Positions 1-7,274 of a stretch of 9,739 nucleotides of DNA are shown piece after piece. Each line of letters begins with the position of its first letter. The stretch's first letter is position 1. The stretch lies in the NCBI GenBank assembly GCA_000432515.1, contig HF996029.1, forward strand, positions 104,872 through 114,610, read 5' to 3'. Position numbers and translations under genes: made by a program. This DNA comes from Bacteroides sp. CAG:545 (GTDB lineage Bacteria > Bacteroidota > Bacteroidia > Bacteroidales > UBA932). Under the pieces are notes generated by a model. That model was given only the letters and a program-made list of their open reading frames with translations, was not told the origin of the DNA and ran no database searches.

Positions 1-1
1 T

Positions 2-1624
2 TTCAGCAGGACGGAAACTGATTTCAAGCGCGGCACTTTCCGTGTGCGCGGAGATACCGTGGACGTATATCTGGGAGGCTCCGACGAGGCTGTCCGTATA
101 GAGTTCTTCGGAGACGAAATTGACGCTCTTTCTCTCATAGACCCTGTTACAGGCGCCACGATCGAGAGGCTCAGCGAGGTGCCGATCTATCCGGCAGGCA
201 ACTTCGTCACCACCAAGGAAAAATCCACAAGAGCGGTAAGCCTCATCCAGGACGACCTCGTAAAACAACTGGAGTATTTCGAGAGCATCGGCAAGGGATT
301 GGAGGCCAAACGCCTGAAACAGAGGGTGGAATATGACCTTGAAATGATAAAGGAAATGGGATATTGTCCCGGAATCGAGAACTATTCCAGATATTTCGAC
401 GGCAGGAGTTCCGGGCAGAGACCTTTCTGTCTCATCGACTATTTCCCTGACGATTTCATAACATTCATCGACGAGAGCCACGTGACCATCCCGCAGATCA
501 GGGCGATGTACGGAGGCGACCATTCGAGAAAATCGGTCCTGATAGAATACGGATTCCGTCTTCCTGCGGCTGCGGACAACAGGCCGCTCACTTTCGACGA
601 GTTCGAGTCGATAACGGGACAGACGGTATATGTCAGCGCCACCCCTTCAGAATATGAGCTGAACAAGTCGGAAGGACTGGTGGTGGAGCAGGTCGTAAGG
701 CCTACCGGATTGCTGGACCCGCCTATTGAAGTGCGCCCGACACACGATCAGGTGGACAATCTTCTGGAAGAGATAAGGAAGCGTTCAGAAGTGGATGAGC
801 GGGTACTGGTCACGACATTGACCAAGAGAATGGCGGAGGAACTGGACGATTTCTTCGGGAAAAGGGGCGTAAGATGCCGCTACATCCATTCCGATGTGGA
901 TACCGCAGAGCGCGTGGAGATTATCGAGGACTTCAAGAACGGACTCTTCGATGTGCTGATCGGCGTGAACCTGCTGCGTGAGGGACTGGATATCCCTTCC
1001 GTTTCGCTCGTGGCGATTCTGGACGCAGACAAGGAAGGATTCCTGAGGTCACAGGTGGCATTGACACAGACCGCCGGACGCGCTGCGAGAAACGTTCACG
1101 GACTGGTGATAATGTACGCGGACTCGGTGACGAGGTCGATGAAGGAGACCATCTACGAGACGGACAGGCGACGCAGCAAGCAGATTGAATACAACCGCAT
1201 CCATCACATTACCCCTAAACAGGTGGAAGTCAAGCACAACACTCTGCTGGCCGAGCTTGGGGGCAATCCCGATGCCGCGAAAAGCCAGGGACGAGTCACC
1301 GCATCCAACTCATACGATGCGCCTACTTTCATACCAGACCCGAGCGCTCTGGGCAAGGGCAGGATAACCGTAGGCCTGGGTGACGACTCGAAACGCGACT
1401 CTAATACCGCCTACACGGACGGTTACATCCGCGCAGACCTAGCAGCCGTGCTTCAGGACCCTGTAATCAGGTCAATGTCGAGGGAGCAGGTGGAGAAATC
1501 CGCCGAGGAATCACGCCGCAAGATGAAGAAAGCCGCAGCTGAACTGGATTATGCCGCAGCAGCGAGGTACCGCGACGAAATGTGGGCCCTGGAAGAGTAT
1601 CTTAAAGTCTGGAAAAACGACTAA
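2..1624 (+). CDS. uvrB: UvrB, excinuclease ABC subunit B (5' end outside window)
   Basis: UvrB is the damage-verifying helicase-like subunit of UvrABC nucleotide excision repair; it is loaded by UvrA and recruits UvrC. The frame is open from base 2, and the first residues (TDFKRGTFRVRGD) match the interior of UvrB, so the GTG at 44 is not a start. By comparison with E. coli UvrB (about 670 aa), roughly 140-150 residues are off the left edge, including Walker A and the damage-probing beta-hairpin. Visible are the DESH box of motif II (470-481), the SATP motif (635-646), TLTKRMAEEL, the GVNLLREGLDIP motif V, QTAGRAARN motif VI (1067-1093; the usual residue after QT is I, here A) and a C-terminal UVR domain (REQVEKSAEESRRKMKKAAA and onward) that would contact UvrC. 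The linker between helicase core and UVR domain is longer than in E. coli. The TAA overlaps the stop of the convergent oxidoreductase gene. Identification is secure. Confidence 0.97.
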   Translation, partial: FSRTETDFKRGTFRVRGDTVDVYLGGSDEAVRIEFFGDEIDALSLIDPVTGATIERLSEVPIYPAGNFVTTKEKSTRAVSLIQDDLVKQLEYFESIGKGLEAKRLKQRVEYDLEMIKEMGYCPGIENYSRYFDGRSSGQRPFCLIDYFPDDFITFIDESHVTIPQIRAMYGGDHSRKSVLIEYGFRLPAAADNRPLTFDEFESITGQTVYVSATPSEYELNKSEGLVVEQVVRPTGLLDPPIEVRPTHDQVDNLLEEIRKRSEVDERVLVTTLTKRMAEELDDFFGKRGVRCRYIHSDVDTAERVEIIEDFKNGLFDVLIGVNLLREGLDIPSVSLVAILDADKEGFLRSQVALTQTAGRAARNVHGLVIMYADSVTRSMKETIYETDRRRSKQIEYNRIHHITPKQVEVKHNTLLAELGGNPDAAKSQGRVTASNSYDAPTFIPDPSALGKGRITVGLGDDSKRDSNTAYTDGYIRADLAAVLQDPVIRSMSREQVEKSAEESRRKMKKAAAELDYAAAARYRDEMWALEEYLKVWKND

Positions 1625-3000
1625 CTCTGCGCGATTGCGCGAGCAGCCACCCATCCCATAGTCCAAGCCGCCTGAAGATTGAACCCTCCCGTAACTGCAT
1701 CGACATCAGTCACTTCGCCAGCAAAGTAGAGCCCAGGATGCTGACGCGACTCCAGCGTTTTCGGATCAATGTCAGAGAGCGAAACTCCTCCGCAAGTCAC
1801 GAATTCGCCCTTGAACTTGTTCCGTCCTACGACAGGATAGATGTCCGAGGTCAATGTGGATATTATTCTGTTGAGCCCCTTGGAACCGATTTCAGCCCAA
1901 CGCCTGTCTACCGGGATTCCCGCACGGTGCAGAAGGTATGTCCACAGTCTGTTGTTCAGAAAGTCCGGGCCGACGTTTGCACTCATCTTCCGGGGTGCGG
2001 AGGATGAAATGCGGCTCAGCACTGACTCCAGTTCCGGCATCGTCATCTTTCCGGCCCAGTTCACCATGAGTTCTGCGGAATAGTTCTGTTCAGCGAGGTA
2101 CTTGGCTGCATATGAAGAGAGTTTCAGCACCGCCGGGCCGCTCATTCCCCAGTCGGTAATCAGCAGCGGGCCTTCTGCCCTGAACTTAGTTCCGGCAAGT
2201 CCTGTCACCACGTTTTCGGTCACGATTCCCATCAATGCAGAGAGTTCCGCATCTCGCTTCCTGGTTCCAGTCAATGCCTCCTGTACTCCTCTCCCCTTTC
2301 CCGCTTCCGCCAATGATGACTTACTTTCGTTCCCCCTTCGGATTTCCGCCAACGCCTCAGGCGCGCCGATATTGAAACTGAAAAGGGATGGGACAGGGTC
2401 AATGATTTCGAGCCCGAGGCCATCCAACATGGACAAGCCGCCCTTTTTGGGGCTTCCGCCTGTCGTAATCAGGACAATGCCAGCAGATATCTCGGTCTGA
2501 TGTTTTTCTGAGCCACGGCCTGTATCGAATAACAGTTTATAGCGTTCCGGTTGGTCGCCATCAGTGTCCAGGACAGACGTAAGACGATGAGAGACAGCCA
2601 CATTGACACCGGCAGACTTCATTCCGGCCACGAGTGTCTCAATGATTTCCGAAGACTGCTGCGATTTCGGGAAAACGCATTGGTCGCTCTGGGTGACAAG
2701 CCGCACTCCCCTGCCTTCGAACCAGTCGCATACGTCAGTGTTGCTGAATTCCCTGAGGAGGCGCTTCATCAGACGGAAACCCCGAGGATAGACGGATTCG
2801 ATGCTGCGGACCTCGGCAAATGAATTGGTAAGATTGCAGCGGCCTCCTCCTGTAACCGCGACTTTTGCCAACAGTACAGGGCCTGCCTCATAGACAGTTA
2901 CGTCCAGGTCAGGATTCATTTCCTTCATATTCACGGCCGCGAAGCAACCTGCCGCCCCGCCGCCTATCACAGCCACTTTCTTTCCGTTTTTTCCCATCAT
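1621..3000 (-). CDS. BaiN/HI0933-family NAD(P)/FAD-dependent oxidoreductase
   Basis: This is a 459-residue flavoprotein of the HI0933/YhiN/BaiN family. These proteins bind FAD and NAD(P)H through Rossmann-type domains; for most members the substrate is unknown. The N-terminal dinucleotide-binding motif is VIGGGAAG (residues 11-18) with an acidic E38 at the end of beta-2. Next comes the family motif TGGGRCNLTN (50-59), then KFRAEGPLLITDWGMSGPAV (272-291), VTCGGVSLSDID (401-412) and the C-terminal FAD motif YFAGEVTDVDAVTGGFNLQA (425-444). The ATG at 3000 was chosen because it directly precedes the Rossmann strand (a second ATG follows at 2997); a 95-codon upstream extension has no family similarity and would cover the neighbour's promoter. 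A basic, low-complexity insert of about 30 residues (about 222-253) makes the protein longer than the usual 400 or so. Homology to BaiN does not by itself imply bile-acid metabolism. The gene is divergent from the RelA/SpoT gene and convergent with uvrB, so probably monocistronic. A weak TAnnTTTG-like box (TAAATTCG, minus strand, 3016-3023) lies just upstream. Confidence 0.9.
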   Translation of the reverse strand: MMGKNGKKVAVIGGGAAGCFAAVNMKEMNPDLDVTVYEAGPVLLAKVAVTGGGRCNLTNSFAEVRSIESVYPRGFRLMKRLLREFSNTDVCDWFEGRGVRLVTQSDQCVFPKSQQSSEIIETLVAGMKSAGVNVAVSHRLTSVLDTDGDQPERYKLLFDTGRGSEKHQTEISAGIVLITTGGSPKKGGLSMLDGLGLEIIDPVPSLFSFNIGAPEALAEIRRGNESKSSLAEAGKGRGVQEALTGTRKRDAELSALMGIVTENVVTGLAGTKFRAEGPLLITDWGMSGPAVLKLSSYAAKYLAEQNYSAELMVNWAGKMTMPELESVLSRISSSAPRKMSANVGPDFLNNRLWTYLLHRAGIPVDRRWAEIGSKGLNRIISTLTSDIYPVVGRNKFKGEFVTCGGVSLSDIDPKTLESRQHPGLYFAGEVTDVDAVTGGFNLQAAWTMGWVAARAIAQS

Positions 3001-3034
3001 TTCGTCATAAATGCCCGAATTTAACAATAATTTG

Positions 3035-3042
3035 TATATTTG
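3035..3042 (+). promoter_or_regulatory. Probable -7 promoter element of the RelA/SpoT gene
   Basis: TATATTTG fits the Bacteroidetes -7 consensus TAnnTTTG exactly. It lies 29 bases before the chosen ATG, which leaves a short leader of roughly 20-25 bases. No convincing TTTG -33 box is found 19-21 bases further up, so the call rests on the -7 match and position. The 71-bp divergent gap is AT-rich and also holds a tandem ATTTGTA pair (3030-3036 and 3038-3044). Confidence 0.45.
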
Positions 3043-3071
3043 TAATTGGACTTGACAATTTTGGTGTGAAT

Positions 3072-5228
3072 ATGGAACTGATTGAAGACAAATTCCCCCA
3101 TTATAGTGAAGAAGGCAAGGCATTGGTGCGCCGTGCCTGGCAGATTGCGTCAGACGCATTGAAAGATGATTTGCGGGACAACGGTCATCCGTTCCTGGAG
3201 CATCCGATGAACGTGGCCCTGATCGTTTCTGATGAAATAGGCCTGCAGGCAGGGTGCGCCGCTGCAGTTTTCCTGCACGAGACATTGAGGAAACATCCTG
3301 ACTACGACATCAAGTCTGCGGGTTTTCCTTCCGAAGTGTACAAGATGGTGGAGGGGCTCGACAAAATCGCCACCATCAAGCCGAAGGACACCCGTCTCGA
3401 GGCGGAGAACTACAAGAAACTGATTGTCCAGTATTCTACAGACCCGAGGGTGACGGTACTGAAAATCGCTGACCGTCTGGAAGTCATGCGGCATCTGGAA
3501 ATGTTCCCGAAACTTTCCCGCGAAAGGAAGATCCTGGAGACATTGATGCTGTACATTCCGCTCGCCCACCAGCTTGGACTCTACAACATCAAGAGCGAAC
3601 TTGAGGACATATACTTCAGGTTCGCCGACCCTGTGGATTACCGCCTCATCACCAACAAACTGAAAGCCACTGAGAAAGACAGGGTGAAACTCTCAGAGGA
3701 ATTTATCCGTCCTCTCGAGAAGAAACTGTCCGATGCAGGTATCAGATACAAACTGAAAATCAGGACAAAGACCGCCTACTCCATCTACAAGAAGATGCAG
3801 AAGCAGAAGGTTCCCTTCGAGGGTGTCTATGACGTTTTCGCCATAAGGTTCATCATCGACTGCGACACCGACCACAAGAGCGAAGTGGACCTTTGCTGGA
3901 AGGTATATTCTTATGTGACAGAGGAATACGAGCCTGACACGCACAGACTTAGAGACTGGTTGTCAAACCCAAAGCCAAACGGATACGAGTCGCTCCACAT
4001 AACTGTCAAGAACAAGGACAATGCTTTCATAGAGGTACAGATCCGTACCAAGAGGATGGATGACATCGCGGAAAACGGCCACGCGGCACATTGGTCATAC
4101 AAGGGCATCAAGCACGAGGTAACCATGGACAAGTGGCTGACGTCCGTCAGATACAACTTGGAACATCCTCAGGAGACCGATCTTGAGGACCTGCCGCAGC
4201 CGCCGTCAAAGGAAATTTTCGTATTCACGCCGTCAGGAGAATTGAGGATCCTCCCTGCAGGCTCGTCAATGCTTGATTTTGCTTTCAATATACACTCCAA
4301 TCTCGGATTGAAGTGCATCGGAGGCAAGGTCAATGGAAAGGCTGTCTCCATCAAGGAGAAACTCAAGACCGGGGACGTGGTGGAGATCATGAGCGGAAAG
4401 AACCAGAAGCCTTCTTCCGACTGGGTGAATTATGTGGTTTCCGCCAAGGCAAGAAACAAAATCCGCCAGGCTCTGAGCGAGGCGGAGTACAAGATTGCCG
4501 CACAGGGAAAGGAACTGCTGAGCAGACGTCTGAAGAACTGGAAGCTGGAGTTCCCTGACGACATGATGGCGGAGTTCATGAAGAAGCAGAAATACCCTAC
4601 GGTAAATGCCTTCTTCGCCGCTATCGGTGACGGGGACCAGGACATTGACCAGATCAAGACTTTCATCAACGAGCATGACGCCATGCAGGCGCGTGCCATC
4701 GAGGCCGCAAGGGCAGCAGACCAGGCGGCAGCTGAAAAGTCACGTGACAGGTGGATTTCAGGCAAGTCATCTGATGACATACTTGTGCTCAACGCCAAGG
4801 ACCTCAAGGGACTGGACTACAAAATGTCCAAATGCTGCAACCCGGTTTTCGGCGATGACGTGTTCGGGTTCGTGACAAGAACAGACGGCATCAAGATACA
4901 CAGAATGTCGTGCCCGAACGCTGCAAGACTTCTGGAAATGTATCCGTACCGTATCCAGCGGGTGCGCTGGGCCGACACGCCTACGAGCGGCACATTCCAG
5001 GCCTCGCTCCGTGTCATCACTTCCATCGAGCCGTTCATCATCAATCAGATAATGGATGTCGTGAACACATTCCGCACGACCATGCGACAGTTCAATGTCA
5101 ATGAAAACCAGCGTAACGGTACCTACGACATTTCCATGAAACTGTCGGTCCCGTCCAATATGGAACTCGACAAGGTCATCTCCCAGATCAAGACTCTGAA
5201 GAACATCGTAAAGGTCGTACGACAGTAG
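3072..5228 (+). CDS. relA: RelA/SpoT-family (p)ppGpp synthetase with a degenerate hydrolase domain
   Basis: This 718-residue long RSH protein makes the stringent-response alarmone (p)ppGpp from ATP and GDP/GTP. The domain order is HD-type hydrolase region (about 20-180), synthetase (about 220-345), TGS (about 381-441), helical region (about 445-570), Cys-Cys zinc-finger domain (C588, C589, H610, C614) and C-terminal ACT (about 643-718). The synthetase looks active: D254 in GVYDVFAIRF, Y305 in NPKPNGYESLH and E321 in EVQIRT are all present. The hydrolase region keeps H44, H69 and D134. However, the usual LHDxxEDT reads LHETLRK (E70, R73, K74) and the usual DRLHNM reads DRLEVM (V138), so hydrolysis is probably weak or lost. 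The loop before NPKPNGY is RLRD (292-295), resembling the RxKD of bifunctional Rel rather than the EXDD of monofunctional RelA. ATG 3072 starts the family N-terminus; the 69 in-frame codons upstream overlap the divergent gene and look spurious. A second RSH with hydrolase activity would be expected elsewhere in the genome (inference). Confidence 0.95.
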   Translation: MELIEDKFPHYSEEGKALVRRAWQIASDALKDDLRDNGHPFLEHPMNVALIVSDEIGLQAGCAAAVFLHETLRKHPDYDIKSAGFPSEVYKMVEGLDKIATIKPKDTRLEAENYKKLIVQYSTDPRVTVLKIADRLEVMRHLEMFPKLSRERKILETLMLYIPLAHQLGLYNIKSELEDIYFRFADPVDYRLITNKLKATEKDRVKLSEEFIRPLEKKLSDAGIRYKLKIRTKTAYSIYKKMQKQKVPFEGVYDVFAIRFIIDCDTDHKSEVDLCWKVYSYVTEEYEPDTHRLRDWLSNPKPNGYESLHITVKNKDNAFIEVQIRTKRMDDIAENGHAAHWSYKGIKHEVTMDKWLTSVRYNLEHPQETDLEDLPQPPSKEIFVFTPSGELRILPAGSSMLDFAFNIHSNLGLKCIGGKVNGKAVSIKEKLKTGDVVEIMSGKNQKPSSDWVNYVVSAKARNKIRQALSEAEYKIAAQGKELLSRRLKNWKLEFPDDMMAEFMKKQKYPTVNAFFAAIGDGDQDIDQIKTFINEHDAMQARAIEAARAADQAAAEKSRDRWISGKSSDDILVLNAKDLKGLDYKMSKCCNPVFGDDVFGFVTRTDGIKIHRMSCPNAARLLEMYPYRIQRVRWADTPTSGTFQASLRVITSIEPFIINQIMDVVNTFRTTMRQFNVNENQRNGTYDISMKLSVPSNMELDKVISQIKTLKNIVKVVRQ

Positions 5229-5245
5229 CCTGCAATTTCTTGCGG
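5229..5245 (+). terminator. Possible weak terminator hairpin after the RelA/SpoT gene
   Basis: Immediately after the stop codon, CC-T-GCAA pairs with TTGCGG around a TTTC loop. That gives six pairs with one bulged T. The nearest T run (5261-5265) is about 15 bases beyond the stem, not adjacent, so this is not a textbook intrinsic terminator. It is the only hairpin seen in the gap before the next promoter. Confidence 0.25.
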
Positions 5246-5266
5246 ATTAAATTATCGTGATTTTTC

Positions 5267-5297
5267 TTTGCTTTGTCGGGAAAAGGTTTTACTTTTG
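5267..5297 (+). promoter_or_regulatory. Bacteroidetes-type promoter of the efflux operon
   Basis: A TTTG -33 box (5267-5270) and a TACTTTTG -7 box (5290-5297, fitting TAnnTTTG) are separated by 19 bases, the classic spacing for the primary Bacteroidetes sigma factor. Transcription would begin near 5302-5306, leaving a leader of about 65 bases before the tetR-like ATG at 5371. It is the only strong promoter match seen upstream of the five-gene plus-strand cluster. Confidence 0.7.
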
Positions 5298-5305
5298 CAC
5301 CGTTA

Positions 5306-5321
5306 TTAACAGAGTTGTTAA
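5306..5321. promoter_or_regulatory. Candidate operator: TTAAC-N6-GTTAA inverted repeat
   Basis: TTAAC (5306-5310) and GTTAA (5317-5321) form a perfect 5-bp inverted repeat with a 6-bp spacer, just downstream of the predicted transcription start. A third GTTAA lies at 5330-5334, in direct orientation to the second and 13 bases on. A repressor bound here would block the operon promoter, which fits autoregulation by the adjacent TetR-like protein. AT-rich DNA gives such repeats by chance fairly often, so this is a suggestion. Confidence 0.35.
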
Positions 5322-5339
5322 ACAATATGGTTAATTACC

Positions 5340-5350
5340 TTAATGATTAA
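5340..5350. promoter_or_regulatory. Candidate operator: TTAAT-G-ATTAA palindrome
   Basis: An 11-bp palindrome with one central base lies 20 bases before the tetR-like ATG, inside the predicted leader. TTAAT also occurs at 5331-5335. It could be a second half-site cluster for the TetR-like regulator, or an AT-rich coincidence. Confidence 0.25.
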
Positions 5351-5370
5351 AAATCAACAACATTCATCTT

Positions 5371-5994
5371 ATGCAGAAGAAAGAAAACAAGGAAAATGAG
5401 ATATTGGAAGCAGCGGAAAAGCTGTTTGCGGAGAAAGGTTTCAAGGGGGCGACGACAACTTTGATTGCTGCCGAGGCCGGTGTCACGCACGCCATGCTGC
5501 ATTATTATTTCAGGACCAAGGACCAGATTTTCCTGAAAGTGCTGGACACTTATACTGAAGAAATACGACAGAACCTGAAGTCGATAATGGTATCCGAAAT
5601 CAATGATACTGACTTCATGAGAAAAGTGATCGAGATATCTTTCGATTTCTTCAATGAGCACAGCGGACAGATGTCCCTTTTCTTCGAGGTGTGCAAGGAA
5701 AGGCCTGAACTGATAAAAGATTATGTGGACAATTTGGGAAAACACATTGACCCGATTATCCGGTCACATCAGGAAAAGGTAAGCAAGGCTGTGGCTGGCG
5801 GGCAGATAAAGAATATCACGTTCATTGACCTGATAATAGACATAATCAGTGTCTGCGCGATAACTCCGTTTCTAAGTCCTCTGCTGAACAATGTCCTGGA
5901 ACTGAGCGAAGAACAGAAGAAGGTGTTCCTGGAGGCACGCAAACACGAGGCCGTGGAACTGATTGCCAACCGATTGACAGGAAAACAACAATAA
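5371..5994 (+). CDS. TetR/AcrR-family transcriptional regulator
   Basis: This 207-residue protein has a typical TetR-family DNA-binding N-terminus: a first helix ENEILEAAEKLFAEKGF (8-24), then a helix-turn-helix at about 27-50 with recognition helix and hallmark TTTLIAAEAGVTHAMLHYYF (28-47), followed by RTKDQIF. The remainder is a variable helical ligand-binding and dimerisation domain with a hydrophobic helix near 150-172. It is the first gene behind the promoter at 5267-5297 and sits 15 bp before the tolC-like gene, so it most likely represses its own efflux operon and is released by a pump substrate. In E. coli the analogous ybhGFSR export cluster is likewise linked to a TetR-family regulator (CecR/YbiH). 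The ligand cannot be told from the sequence. The ATG at 5371 is directly before the first helix and no longer form is needed. Confidence 0.92.
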   Translation: MQKKENKENEILEAAEKLFAEKGFKGATTTLIAAEAGVTHAMLHYYFRTKDQIFLKVLDTYTEEIRQNLKSIMVSEINDTDFMRKVIEISFDFFNEHSGQMSLFFEVCKERPELIKDYVDNLGKHIDPIIRSHQEKVSKAVAGGQIKNITFIDLIIDIISVCAITPFLSPLLNNVLELSEEQKKVFLEARKHEAVELIANRLTGKQQ

Positions 5995-5995
5995 T

Positions 5996-6001
5996 AAGGA
6001 G
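5996..6001 (+). promoter_or_regulatory. Strong Shine-Dalgarno site before the tolC-like gene
   Basis: AAGGAG lies 8 bases before the ATG at 6010, one base after the tetR-like stop codon. Bacteroidetes genes rarely carry such a clear site, and the other genes in this cluster lack one. It supports the chosen start and may raise translation of the outer-membrane component relative to the regulator. Confidence 0.6.
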
Positions 6002-6009
6002 CTTCGATT

Positions 6010-7263
6010 ATGAAACCGTTGAAATGTGCATTGACCACGCTCGCCGTGTTTATCAGCATAAACGCGGGGGCGCAGATAACGCTTGACGAATGCATAGAAA
6101 ATGCTTTCAGCAACTATCCTCAGATCAAGGAAAAGGAACTGATACAGGCAAGCGAGAGGTTCGACCTGAAGAACGCTTCACTCGCATGGGTGCCTCAACT
6201 TAGTATCTCTGCCAAAGCCACTTGGCAGTCAGAAGTCGTGGAAATGCCTTTTTCAATGCCGGGAATGGATTTCAATATTCCTCACGACCAGTACGGCATA
6301 ACAGCGGACATCACCCAGCAGATATGGGACGGAGGAGCGGCATCAGCCAAGACTCTGCAGGCCAAGACCGGAGCGGAAGTCAAGCGCAAACAGCTGGAAG
6401 TAAACATGTACACCATCCGGTCCAAAGTGCAGAGCGTATATTTGGGAATCATACTCATTGACAAGCAGCTGGAGCTGAACGCCGTACTTGAGGAGGACCT
6501 GAACCGCAGCCTGAATGAGGTCAAGACACTCGTGGAAGGCGGAATAAAATGGGAATCTGACATTGACCAGATCAGGGTAAACATCCTCTCCTGCGAACAG
6601 CAGAAGACAGGGCTGCAGACGGACAGAGCGGCATATGTAAGAATGCTCAGCCTGCTTACGGGACAGGATCTGACGGGCCAGACATTTGTCGAGCCGCAGA
6701 TCGAGGCCACAGCATCCATGGAAATCAAGAGGCCGGAACTGGGCTTGTATGATGCTCAGTCTCAGCAGGTTGCCGCACAGAAGAAGCAGATCAACGCATC
6801 ACTCTGGCCACGTTTCAACTTCACTGTCCAGGCCGGCTACGGCAGACCGAGCCTCAACATGTTGTCCGGAGAGTTCAACCCTTACGTCATCGCAGGCATC
6901 AAGATGCAGTGGAATCTTGGTTCGCTCTACACCTTCAAGAATGACAGGCGCAAGACCGAACTGGACAGCCGCAAGCTGGACTACGCTCGTGAGTCATTCA
7001 TCTTGAACACTTCCGTGGAGGCCATCCAGAAGCAGAGCCAGGTCGAAAAGGACATTGACATACTTCAGAAGGATGAGGAAATCGTAAAACTGCGCAAGAG
7101 CATCCGCGATACCGGTGAGAACCAATATAAAGAAGGCGTTCTGAAGATGAACGACTATCTGTCGCTTCTGGACGAGGAGTTCAAGGCGCGTCTGAACAAT
7201 GATGTCCACAAAGTCCAGTACATTATGGATGTCCTCGACCGCAACTACACATTGGGAAAATAA
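6010..7263 (+). CDS. TolC-family outer-membrane efflux protein
   Basis: This 417-residue outer-membrane factor would form the trimeric exit duct of a tripartite exporter. It has a Sec signal peptide: basic MKPLK, a hydrophobic core, and a likely signal peptidase I site AGA|Q after residue 21. The mature start ITLDECIENAFSNYPQIKEK is the characteristic TolC-repeat opening. Long amphipathic helices follow, rich in Gln, Glu, Lys and Asn, arranged as two repeats. The first includes NASLAWVPQLSISAKATWQS and the second NASLWPRFNFTVQAGYG, each a helix leading into a beta-barrel strand. The C-terminal helix region ends YIMDVLDRNYTLGK. Size is normal for the family. It lies between the tetR-like gene and the adaptor gene (11-bp gap), so it is a dedicated duct, unlike E. 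coli TolC which is shared by several pumps and encoded elsewhere. Family assignment is firm; substrate is unknown. Confidence 0.93.
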   Translation: MKPLKCALTTLAVFISINAGAQITLDECIENAFSNYPQIKEKELIQASERFDLKNASLAWVPQLSISAKATWQSEVVEMPFSMPGMDFNIPHDQYGITADITQQIWDGGAASAKTLQAKTGAEVKRKQLEVNMYTIRSKVQSVYLGIILIDKQLELNAVLEEDLNRSLNEVKTLVEGGIKWESDIDQIRVNILSCEQQKTGLQTDRAAYVRMLSLLTGQDLTGQTFVEPQIEATASMEIKRPELGLYDAQSQQVAAQKKQINASLWPRFNFTVQAGYGRPSLNMLSGEFNPYVIAGIKMQWNLGSLYTFKNDRRKTELDSRKLDYARESFILNTSVEAIQKQSQVEKDIDILQKDEEIVKLRKSIRDTGENQYKEGVLKMNDYLSLLDEEFKARLNNDVHKVQYIMDVLDRNYTLGK

Positions 7264-7274
7264 ACATTGACAAT

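Noticed and set aside
44..60. GTG at 44 as the start of the first gene
   Set aside because: The frame is open to the window edge and the residues before it (TDFKRGTFR) are conserved UvrB interior, so the gene starts outside the window.
1627..1646. Hairpin CTGCGCG / CGC-GA-GCAG near the uvrB end as a terminator
   Set aside because: It has a two-base bulge, no T run in either direction, and lies inside the oxidoreductase coding sequence, where codon constraint can explain it.
1621..3000. Assigning bile-acid conversion to the BaiN-like protein
   Set aside because: The family is broad, no other bai genes are nearby, and the name reflects homology only.
2865..3071. Upstream extension of the RelA/SpoT gene to 2865
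   Set aside because: The 69 extra residues are antisense to the oxidoreductase N-terminus and unlike any RSH N-terminus; ATG 3072 lies at the right distance from a TAnnTTTG box.
3001..3285. Upstream extension of the oxidoreductase gene to a start at 3285
   Set aside because: The extra 95 residues have no family similarity, are antisense to the RelA/SpoT coding region and cross its promoter; the Rossmann fold starts right after ATG 3000.
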